This document shows, in pieces, positions 45,601-51,838 of a stretch of DNA of 64,000 nucleotides. Every line of letters starts with the position of its first letter. Within the stretch, counting starts at the first letter, position 1. The notes under the pieces were generated by a model that did not search any database, was not told where the DNA came from, and was given only the letters and a program-made list of their open reading frames with translations. This DNA is from JAJVID01 sp963743425 (lineage in GTDB: Bacteria > Acidobacteriota > Blastocatellia > RBC074). Where the stretch lies: positions 1,054,001-1,118,000 of the forward strand of contig CAVUPU010000002.1 in NCBI GenBank assembly GCA_963743425.1, given 5' to 3'. A program made the position numbers and the translations under genes.

Positions 45601-46026
45601 TCTACCGTTTCACTGGCTGGGCAAATCTGCCGGGAACTCACAGTGAGCGACCACGGCATAGACATGGAGATCGAATTCAAGTCGGACGCCGGCGAGGCGA
45701 CTGGCCGAAAGCTCTATTTGCAGTTGAAGTCGGGCGACTCCTATCTCAAGCGGCGGAAGCGCGGCGGCGCGGAAATCTTCACTATCAAAGACGAGCGCCA
45801 CGCCCGTTACTGGATGTCTCAGGCGTTTCCTGTGCTGCTGGTGATTCGGAATTCAAAAGGCGAAGTGCGCTGGATGGAAATGCGCGACTATCTGAAATGC
45901 GAGAGCGACAACGGCAAGAAATCCGTGAAGCAGATCGTCTTCACGGGCGAACGCTTCGACGTGATGAGCGTTCGCCGCTGGCGGGATAAGGCGTTGAAAT
46001 ATGATTTGCCGTCAACTGAACGATAA
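42601..46026 (+). CDS. TIR-WD40-Roc/COR GTPase-zinc-DUF4365 multidomain protein, candidate defence effector
   Basis: A 1141-residue protein with GGAGGTG before its ATG. Domains in order: TIR (1-140: 'YDVFLSHSSKDKDVVRAVAE', 'WFDEWEIKPGDS', 'SDWTQLES' with the candidate NADase glutamate); seven WD40 blades (about 160-455, ending in 'RLWDVETGRCL'-type strands); a Roc-type GTPase (P-loop 'GESGAGKTG' about 480-488, 'WDFGGQ' about 531-536, a variant 'VAGRVDAGG' in place of NKxD); a COR-like winged-helix region; four cysteines (CPHC about 920-923, CVNC about 945-948); and a DUF4365 domain (about 990-1110) with 'HGIDMEIEF' and 'QLKSGDS', the D...QxK pattern of restriction-like nuclease folds. TIR plus sensor repeats, switch and nuclease suggest abortive-infection immunity. 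This order of domains is unfamiliar to me. Confidence 0.88.
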   Translation: MADDFKYDVFLSHSSKDKDVVRAVAERLRADGLRVWFDEWEIKPGDSVPKKIDDGLEGSRMLVLCISANAFGSDWTQLESYTFRFRDPLNKERRFIPLRLDEAPIKGSLAQFLYINWLPEEREQEYAKLFEACRPLSNPTVAEAGAVGTQVAEKAIQLDYRKEIYAFEFRSDGKCALSSSFELDSKDHTVWLWDVETGRCLRRLEGHTDIVNGVKWSNDGRLALSGSHDETVRLWEVETGLCVRVFKGHTSAVWHFSWNADQRRFLSCGSDHTVRLWDTETGRCLRVFEGHTDGVQQMAWSHDERQFLSSSNDHTVRLWEVETGRCLRVLEGHTSYATSLFWSAKQGWAFSASDDSTVRIWDVDKGRCLRVLEGHKKAVRGLVVSRDQRHVLSSSHDMTLRLWDVETGRCLRVLEGHTDGVVTVDWSERQSRVFSVDSHGSIRVWELPEFVAEARAPKVSIPALPTAPDQVQYTNAKVLLVGESGAGKTGLSKRLALNDWEPSDSTVGAWATQWKLPVSSEDGVEREIWLWDFGGQADQRLIHQLYMDETALAALVFDGQKEDLFETLGQWDRNLTRATRNPFIKLLVAGRVDAGGLRVSRSQVDAFAKERGYTQFLETSAKQNIGCDELKQAILGGIRWENIPWRSSPLLFKRLKEEIVRLKDEGRVLMRFNELRETLQLRLMEAQTGEVARFTDEELKAVVRLLAGPGVVWELKFGSWVLLQPERINAYAQSVIQTMREDQHERGCLPEERVLNGDLTYHSSMARLEADEERFVLLAMHQTLVERGLCLREHTDKGPLLLFPSYYRRERPELVGHPAVLVSYRFNGFLDDIYATLVVRLHHTQPFEQDHLWRYAADFRTLTGKQLGIKLTRREEGAGELEVYFDPTIHVEERIIFAKYVHEHLLLNARDVERLRHYVCPHCGTPAGNREVAMKKLAEGKKDIACVNCDEANKRIPLWDQMEELFASMSIKNMVRKLEKQSALVLDNESKERALVGEVISTVSLAGQICRELTVSDHGIDMEIEFKSDAGEATGRKLYLQLKSGDSYLKRRKRGGAEIFTIKDERHARYWMSQAFPVLLVIRNSKGEVRWMEMRDYLKCESDNGKKSVKQIVFTGERFDVMSVRRWRDKALKYDLPSTER

Positions 46027-46159
46027 ACGGCCCACACAATCGTCAAAGTTGCCTGAAGAAAGCGGTCAAGATAATATGATCCGGGCGACACAACCTGCCC
46101 ACCGCAAGTAGCGCGAACGATCGCGCGCTGGGCGGGCGGAAAGCGCATAGGGTTGAAGT

Positions 46160-46510
46160 ATGAATAAAGAATACGTTATCCAGGTCAACGGCGCGTACCG
46201 GATCGCCGACTCGCGCGTCTCTCTCGATTCGGTCGTGTACGCGTGGATGGAAGGGCAATCGCCGGAGACGATCGCTGACAATTTCCCGGTCCTGACACTC
46301 GAAGAGGTCTATGGCGCGATCGCGTTCTATCTATCGAATCGTGAAGCGATTGATGAATACCTGCGCGAGAAGAAGGCCGAGTTCGAGGAGATGCGGCGAA
46401 AGAGCGTCGAAGAGTTGCGCAAGAACCGACCGCAGCTCTATGCCAAACTTATGGCCGCAAAACAACGACGGGGCGCTACGGAGACCGAACCTGAACTGAC
46501 GCCACAATGA
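46160..46510 (+). CDS. DUF433 protein, antitoxin-like
   Basis: A 116-residue protein. 'SVVYAWMEGQSPETIADNFP' and 'LTLEEVYGAIAFYLSNREAI' are the DUF433 winged helix-turn-helix pattern. The charged C-terminal helix probably wraps the partner. It overlaps the DUF5615 gene by ATGA (46507-46510), the usual antitoxin-first order. It lies 134 bases after the TIR-WD40 gene. Confidence 0.85.
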   Translation: MNKEYVIQVNGAYRIADSRVSLDSVVYAWMEGQSPETIADNFPVLTLEEVYGAIAFYLSNREAIDEYLREKKAEFEEMRRKSVEELRKNRPQLYAKLMAAKQRRGATETEPELTPQ

Positions 46511-46857
46511 AAATCAAGTTTCAGGCGAACGCTGACTTCAGCTATACCATCATCAAAGCGCTGCGCCGCCGCCAACCTGCCATCGATTTCCAATCCGCCG
46601 ATGACGCCAAGCTTCGGGGCCTGCCGGATCCGGATGTTTTGGCCTTGACCGCAAAAGAGGGTCGTATCTTGGTCTCGCACGATTGCAATACGATGCCCGA
46701 ACATTTCGCGGACTTTGTAGTGTCGCAACATAGTCCGGGCGTGTTCATCCTCGCGCAGGATATTCCCATCAGCCTGGCGGTCGAGGAGCTTTTAACTATC
46801 TGGGAAGCGTCTGAGGCCGAGGAATGGGTTGACGTTTTGCAATGGCTTCCGCTGTAA
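46507..46857 (+). CDS. DUF5615 PIN-like protein, toxin-like
   Basis: A 116-residue protein of the PIN-like DUF5615 family: 'KLRGLPDPDVLALTAKEGRI' and 'LVSHDCNTMPEHFADFV' match the conserved centre. The N-terminal 'FLADENLP' found in most members is here 'FQANADFSY', so one acidic position is changed and activity may be altered. With DUF433 it forms a VapBC-like candidate toxin-antitoxin pair. Confidence 0.83.
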   Translation: MKIKFQANADFSYTIIKALRRRQPAIDFQSADDAKLRGLPDPDVLALTAKEGRILVSHDCNTMPEHFADFVVSQHSPGVFILAQDIPISLAVEELLTIWEASEAEEWVDVLQWLPL

Positions 46858-46973
46858 ACCCAGCGGGACATCGCGGCGAGCCACTGCCGGGCGCGCCAAT
46901 TGAGCTGGTCGGGCGACGATATTATTGAGATTCAGAAAAGCAAGTTTACAAATCGAGCTGATCAGCAATGAAA

Positions 46974-47066
46974 CCTCTGGCGCCGCCGCAGGCGCAAAGA
47001 ACGCCGCAGAGCGCAGAGCCTCTTGGCGCCCTGCGGCGTTCTTTGCGTCTGCGGCGGCGCCAGAGG
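46974..47066. repeat. Fold-back element, family K
   Basis: 'CCTCTGGCGCCGCCGCAGGC' and 'GAACGCCGCAG' are inverted as 'CTGCGGCGTTC' and 'GCGGCGGCGCCAGAGG'. Arms of about 37 bases. Located between the toxin-like gene and the convergent Ig-repeat gene. Confidence 0.85.
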
Positions 47067-47114
47067 CATCGGATGAGATATCGGTCAAGAGACTCTTCTA
47101 TCCCAACTTCCAAA

Positions 47115-49991
47115 CTACACGGCTGATTTTAGCAGCCTGGACAGAACAGATGACGCGTAGTTTAGCCCGAGAAGGGACGCGAGTTGTTTGTCCGGCCGCA
47201 TGGCGATGAAATTTCCACCCGTGGTAACCCAATTGCCAAGCATTGTCACTTCTGTCGAGACGGGCGCCAGTGGCAGATCCGTTATAAACGACCATGTGAA
47301 ATCGGCAGCGAGCGGCTCTCCCGTCACATCGGTGATGTGAGGTTCGCCAACGCCTCCCTTGAGAGTCACCGTATACGCCTGCCCGCTCTGCAACGGCTGC
47401 AGAGGCGTGAGCGTGACCGTGAAATTGTCCGCGCTGATTGAAATAGCGAAGGGAACCGGCATGTTCGCCGTGTCGGTCAGCAGGACTGTTGAAGTGTTCA
47501 CGCTCGCGGGATCGATCGGTTCCGAGAACGTAACCGTCGGCGCGACGACGATCGGAACGCCGATCGCGCCCGGCGCGGGCGTTGTCGAAAGAACCTGCGG
47601 AGGCGCCTGCGACGGGTCGCTGAATACTACGTCCACATAGTAATTCGTCGACCGGAAAGTCTCTGTCGGGAACAACCCTCCTGTATCGCTGTAGCGAAAA
47701 ACGCCATTGGGGCCATCAACACCGTTCTGCAAGGCGTGCAGCGTCTGGGTGTCAACCCCCGTTGATGCGAAAAAGTCATTGTCGGCCGCATAATTCCTCT
47801 GCGGAGCGAAGTAGGAGACCACATAAGTCGTGTTAAGCGTGATCGGGATCGGCGTCTGGAAGAGAGCCTTCTGCCAGCCTATCTCTGTCTCATTAGTAAA
47901 TATCACGGAACCGAGCAGCGTTCCATCGCTGGCCCACAGATTGCCCACGTGCGTCCCGCCGTTCGCGGCGCCTCCTTTGTAAAACCTGACGCCGGTAATG
48001 AGGCCGCCAATATCTGAACGGAATTTCATTCCTAATTCCACACCGATCGGAGGCGGAGAAGTATCATTAGATATAGGGTTTGCCGGCGTGACGGTATCTG
48101 CAAATATCGACAACGTCTGGATCGCCGCCGGCGCCGCCGCTGTTGTAAACGACCATGAGAAATCGGATTCGAGCGGCCTACCCATCGTGTCGGTGATGTG
48201 AGGTTCGTTGGGGCCTCCCTTGAGTGTCACCGCGTACGTCTGCAGGGGTTGTAGCAGTCCCTGCGGCACGATCGCGATGGTGGAATCGCTCGCCGAGTAT
48301 GCAAGATTGATGGGAACCTGAGTGCCCATCGTGTCATTCACCTGCAGCAGGACTGTTGAAGTGTTCACGCTCGTGGGATCGAGCAGTTTCGAGAACTTGG
48401 CCCTGGGAGCGACGCCGGTCGGAACGTCACCCGCGCCATTCGTCGGCGTTGTTGAAAGAACCTGTAGCGGCGCAAAAGTTGTGAAAGTCCAGGTCACGTC
48501 GGCGGCCAGAGCGTTGCCCGCCAAATCCTTTACTCGTGGGTCCGTGTCGCCGCCCCTGACCCGCGCGGTATATGTGACACCCGGCGACAGGGGGGCGTCT
48601 GGATCCAGCGTGGCGGTGAATGAACCCGCGTCATAGCTTACTGTGGCTGGCACGAGGGCGTTCGATGGGTTTCGAAGCTCTACTGTCGAGCCGTTCACCG
48701 TCGCCGCATCCATCGCCTCGCTGAAAGTAACGGTCACGTTTGTATCAACGCTCACATCGATGGCTCCATTCGCCGGAGAGAACGATGTGACAGTTGGCGG
48801 CGCCGTAGTTGTGAAAGTCGAGGTTGCGTCGACCGCGAGAGCGTTGCCCGCCAAATCCTTTACTCGTGGGTCCGCGCTCCCGCCCCTGACCCGCGCGGTA
48901 TATGTGACACCCAACTCCAGGGGGTCGGTTGGATTCAGCGTGGCGGTGAATGAACCCGCGTCATAGCTTACTGTGGCTGGCACGAGGGCGTTCGATGGGT
49001 TTCGAAGCTCTACTGTCGAGCCGTTCACCGTCGCCGCATCCATCGCCTCGCTGAAAGTAACGGTCACGTTTGTATCAACGCTCACATCGATGGCTCCATC
49101 CGCCGGAGAGAACGATGTGACAGTTGGCGGCGCCGTAGTTGTGAAAGTCCAGGTCACGTCGGCGGCCAGAGCGTTACCCGCCACATCCTTCACTCGTGGG
49201 TCCGCGCTCCCGCCCTTGACCCGCGCGGTATATGTGACACCCAACTCCAGGGGGTCGGTTGGATTCAGCGTGGCGGTGAATGAACCCGCGGCATAGCTTA
49301 CTGTGGCTGGCACGAGGGCGTTCGATGGGTTTCGAAGCTCTACTGTCGAGCCGTTCACCGTCGCCGCATCCATCGCCTCGCTGAAAGTAACGGTCACGTT
49401 CGCATCGGCGTTCACATCGATGGCTCCATTCGCCGGAGAGAACGATGTGACAGTTGGCGGCGCCGCAATTGTGAAAGTCCAGGTCACGTCGGCGGCAAGA
49501 GCATTACCCGCCAGATCCTTTACTCGTGGATCCGCGCTCCCGCCCCTGACCCGCGCGGTATATGTGACACCCGGCGACAGCGGGTCGTTTGGATTCAGCG
49601 TGGCGGTGCGTGTGGCCGCGTCAAAGTTTACCGTGGCTGGCACGAGGGCGTTCGATGGGTTTCGAAGCTCTACTGTCGTGCCGTTCACCGTCGTCGCATC
49701 CATCGCCTCGCTGAAAGTAACGGTCACGTTTGTATTGGCCTCCACTTCGTTGGCCCCCGCCGCCGGAGAGAACGATGTGACAGTCGGCGGCGTCGTGTCG
49801 GGAGTCGGAGTTGGAGTCGGAGTCGGAGTCGGAGTCGGGGTTGGGGTTGGGGTTGGATTTGTGGGGATGTTGGGGCTCCTTGTCATGGCACATCCGGAGT
49901 GGAGCAGAATCGAGCTTACAACTGCCAGTCCTATAAGAACCACTAAGACCTGGACAGAACGTTTGGTTAGCGTCTGAAATATCGGTGTCAT
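47115..49991 (-). CDS. Exported Ig-repeat surface protein (Big_5-like repeats, DUF4082-like domain)
   Basis: A 958-residue protein. The start at 49991 (GAGGAATAT before ATG) gives an N-terminal signal ('VLVVLIGLAVVSSILLHSGC') whose cysteine might be lipidated, though the lipobox is not canonical. A (Pro-Thr) linker of about nine units follows, then four nearly identical SbsA/Big_5-type modules of 110 residues ('TVTFSEAMDAATVNGSTVEL'), two diverged modules, and between those a DUF4082-like domain ('GVELGMKFRSDIGGLITGVR'). The four modules are repeated at DNA level with an exact 330-bp period. Likely a surface or adhesive protein. Confidence 0.88.
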   Translation of the reverse strand: MTPIFQTLTKRSVQVLVVLIGLAVVSSILLHSGCAMTRSPNIPTNPTPTPTPTPTPTPTPTPTPDTTPPTVTSFSPAAGANEVEANTNVTVTFSEAMDATTVNGTTVELRNPSNALVPATVNFDAATRTATLNPNDPLSPGVTYTARVRGGSADPRVKDLAGNALAADVTWTFTIAAPPTVTSFSPANGAIDVNADANVTVTFSEAMDAATVNGSTVELRNPSNALVPATVSYAAGSFTATLNPTDPLELGVTYTARVKGGSADPRVKDVAGNALAADVTWTFTTTAPPTVTSFSPADGAIDVSVDTNVTVTFSEAMDAATVNGSTVELRNPSNALVPATVSYDAGSFTATLNPTDPLELGVTYTARVRGGSADPRVKDLAGNALAVDATSTFTTTAPPTVTSFSPANGAIDVSVDTNVTVTFSEAMDAATVNGSTVELRNPSNALVPATVSYDAGSFTATLDPDAPLSPGVTYTARVRGGDTDPRVKDLAGNALAADVTWTFTTFAPLQVLSTTPTNGAGDVPTGVAPRAKFSKLLDPTSVNTSTVLLQVNDTMGTQVPINLAYSASDSTIAIVPQGLLQPLQTYAVTLKGGPNEPHITDTMGRPLESDFSWSFTTAAAPAAIQTLSIFADTVTPANPISNDTSPPPIGVELGMKFRSDIGGLITGVRFYKGGAANGGTHVGNLWASDGTLLGSVIFTNETEIGWQKALFQTPIPITLNTTYVVSYFAPQRNYAADNDFFASTGVDTQTLHALQNGVDGPNGVFRYSDTGGLFPTETFRSTNYYVDVVFSDPSQAPPQVLSTTPAPGAIGVPIVVAPTVTFSEPIDPASVNTSTVLLTDTANMPVPFAISISADNFTVTLTPLQPLQSGQAYTVTLKGGVGEPHITDVTGEPLAADFTWSFITDLPLAPVSTEVTMLGNWVTTGGNFIAMRPDKQLASLLGLNYASSVLSRLLKSAV
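48480..49800. repeat. 330-bp tandem coding repeat, four units
   Basis: 'TTCGATGGGTTTCGAAGCTC' starts at 48661, 48991, 49321 and 49651, an exact spacing of 330 bases. Third positions are conserved too, so the copies are recent or maintained by recombination. Each unit is one Ig-like module. Confidence 0.9.
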
Positions 49992-50323
49992 ATATTCCTC
50001 AGTTCGGTTGCTGAATAGCTGTTGTAATTTTGGGGCAGACGTTAGGCGCCAAAGTGGCGACAACGGATCAAAGTGAAGGCATCAAGAAGATTCTCAAAGA
50101 GATTCTACCCTAAGAACGATGTGGATAGGTATGAGTTGCAAAAATATTTGGTTCTAGCGCTTCGCTCTCTATCAGAACGGCCAGGGCGTAGATGAAGTTG
50201 GAGCCACATCGCGACACGTCGGCCCGGCGACCATCGCCTCCCCTATCTTTCTTCGCCTTTGATGGCCCAGGCTTTGGGGTGGATGCGCTCCTCCGGCTGT
50301 GATGGTTGCATCCCTGTGGGCTC
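49992..50323. other. Gap without recognised gene
   Basis: About 330 bases upstream of the Ig-repeat gene. A minus-strand frame (50110-50352) reads into the MITE and has no family resemblance. I see the ribosome site of the Ig-repeat gene at its left edge and nothing else. Confidence 0.4.
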
Positions 50324-50511
50324 CTAAATCGGAACAACTGACATTGGTACATCGAATGAAATCACAGCGTCGAAGGCAAGCGTTTAGAGTACCGACTTTA
50401 GTCGGCGTCGTTCGGATGCCAAGCCCTGCCGACTAAAGTCGGTACTCTAAACGCTCGCCTTCGATGGTTGCAGTTAAACTGAATGTGCCAATGTCGGCTG
50501 TTCCGATTTAG
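50324..50511. mobile_element. MITE-like element, family E (188 bp, intact)
   Basis: Perfect 13-base ends CTAAATCGGAACA/TGTTCCGATTTAG and long imperfect arms meeting at 'ACCGACTTTAGTCGG'/'CCGACTAAAGTCGGT'. The other copy is at 21402-21691. There is no ORF; it could be mobilised by a transposase elsewhere. Target duplications were not identified. Confidence 0.88.
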
Positions 50512-50579
50512 TCAAAAGATATAATTTGGTGAATTTCTGATGTCTGATCATACAAGAGCGCTTGTCACTATTGGGTGGT

Positions 50580-51146
50580 CTACCCGTCTTGAGTTGACAG
50601 GATTGGAGAGACCACAGTCCACAACAGTTCTTTGATAGTCCAGATGTGATCGGTCAACTCCGCCGCCATAGCCGGAGTGCGCGGTTGAAACCGGCGCTCC
50701 TCTTCTTCGACCTCAACTCGCAGCGTCTTGACCTCGCGCGTCAAATTGTAGACGGCATCTTCCCAGACGGATGATGCTTTGAGCATCTCCAGTTCTTTCG
50801 AGAACGACAGTGTCTTGCGCACTAGCCGCCCGTTCATCTGCCTTGAAGTCAGGTTGGTGCGCTCAACATAGGAAGTGTGCGCTCCGACCAGATCAAGCGT
50901 CGTTTCGTCGCCGTAGATGACCTCGACTTTGACCTCGACGACGCGGCCCCCTTCGCGGCGTTTGACGACTTGGAGGTAATGCCATCCTGGTTGCGGTTGT
51001 TTCTTCTCAGGTGGTAGACCTTTGCCGCTTGGCTCAGGTACTTTGCCCCAAATCTCGACCATCGCTTCGCGATATGCGCCTTTGCCGTCTGTGGCGATGG
51101 CTGGTGGAGCTTCTTGATGCCCAAGTTCTTTGATCTGCTCCATCAA
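50580..51146 (-). CDS. IS1-like transposase, second frame (orfB part)
   Basis: The catalytic half. 'PAIATDGKGAYREAMVEIWG' holds the second Asp, 'THTSYVERTNL'-like 'GAHTSYVERTNLTSRQ' holds the Glu, and 'NGRLVRKTLSFSKELEML' is the conserved tail of IS1-type enzymes. It is produced as a fusion with the upstream frame after -1 slippage. The start codon of the isolated frame has no proper ribosome site, supporting fusion. Confidence 0.85.
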   Translation of the reverse strand: MMEQIKELGHQEAPPAIATDGKGAYREAMVEIWGKVPEPSGKGLPPEKKQPQPGWHYLQVVKRREGGRVVEVKVEVIYGDETTLDLVGAHTSYVERTNLTSRQMNGRLVRKTLSFSKELEMLKASSVWEDAVYNLTREVKTLRVEVEEEERRFQPRTPAMAAELTDHIWTIKELLWTVVSPILSTQDG

Positions 51147-51700
51147 CTCTTGCGCGACTTCTTCTTCGGTCTTGGCGATCGAGCGCCCGACCCGGAGCCG
51201 CGTGTCGGTGTCAATCGCCGTCCCGCGCCAGAATGTGCCGCGGTCATCTTCCTCCGGAAGTCCTTTTTTTCGCCCTTGTGGCCGACGTAAGTCCAGAGGG
51301 CGTCGAGTTGCGCGCGGCTCATTTTGTAATCACGGAGTAGGACCTCTTCAATCTGCTCCATCTGTGGCGCGGCTTCGACGAGCCAGGCGCTGACGGTCTC
51401 TTCCTTGATGCCTTTGATGCGATGGATGGCGGCGAGTGAATTTCGGTCGCCCAACATCGCAAAGCACTCGATGATTGTTTGCTCGTCGTGTTTTTTGCCG
51501 TGGAAGACTGTGCCTTTGGTTTCTGCAAAGACCTTTTTGCAGGTCGCACATTGCCACCGCTGGCGGCCTTTGCGCGTGAAGCCGAACTTGCGTAAGTTCC
51601 CGGCGTCCACGCGCCCATAATCAGCGCACTTCTCGTTCGAGCAAAAGGAACTTGGATGCGTTAACTCATCGCTTTTAAGCGTTTTACCCGGCTTGGTCAT
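51143..51700 (-). CDS. IS1-like transposase, first frame (orfA part) with slippery site
   Basis: 185 residues in the zero frame. A zinc ribbon ('FCSNEKCADYGR', 'RWQCATCKKVFAETKGT') is followed by a helix-turn-helix and 'QLDALWTYVGHKGEKK', the first catalytic Asp region. The heptamer A AAA AAG at about 51264-51270 (minus strand) is an optimal bacterial -1 signal. After the shift the frame reads 'LPEEDDRGTFWRGTAID' and joins orfB at 'ELMEQIKEL'. Residues after 'KKD' in the zero frame are probably not functional. Confidence 0.85.
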   Translation of the reverse strand: MTKPGKTLKSDELTHPSSFCSNEKCADYGRVDAGNLRKFGFTRKGRQRWQCATCKKVFAETKGTVFHGKKHDEQTIIECFAMLGDRNSLAAIHRIKGIKEETVSAWLVEAAPQMEQIEEVLLRDYKMSRAQLDALWTYVGHKGEKKDFRRKMTAAHSGAGRRLTPTRGSGSGARSPRPKKKSRKS

Positions 51701-51740
51701 AGAGCCGGGAATTGTAAATCAACTCAGGTTGGGGTGACTA

Positions 51741-51774
51741 CCCCGTACCGCAAGTCTTGCAAGAGTGTATTCAT
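51741..51774 (-). pseudogene. 5' remnant of an ADOP gene cut by the IS1-like element
   Basis: ATG at 51774 with AGGAGAAACG upstream begins 'MNTLLQDLRYG', the standard ADOP start, then runs into the IS end. The rest of the gene is not on the other side of the IS. Confidence 0.75.
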
Positions 51775-51838
51775 CGTTTCTCCTGATTTTTGAGGATCGA
51801 GGATCGAAGGCCATGCGCTATCTTCGAGCCTCGATCCT

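Larger units (their letters stand above)
50573..51743 (-). mobile_element. IS1-like insertion sequence
   Basis: About 1171 bp with imperfect 25-base ends (19 of 25 match; inner parts 'TGAGTTGA'). It encodes two overlapping frames joined by a -1 frameshift site. Its right end abuts the first eleven codons of an ADOP gene (51741-51774). No target duplication was visible, so one flank may have been deleted. Confidence 0.75.

Noticed and set aside
49801..49858. GGAGTC/GGTTGG tandem as a CRISPR or microsatellite locus
   Set aside because: It is the coding sequence of the Pro-Thr linker of the Ig-repeat protein; there are no spacers.
48643..49977. Plus-strand frames repeated every 330 bases
   Set aside because: They mirror the tandem repeats of the minus-strand gene, which has the signal peptide and ribosome site.
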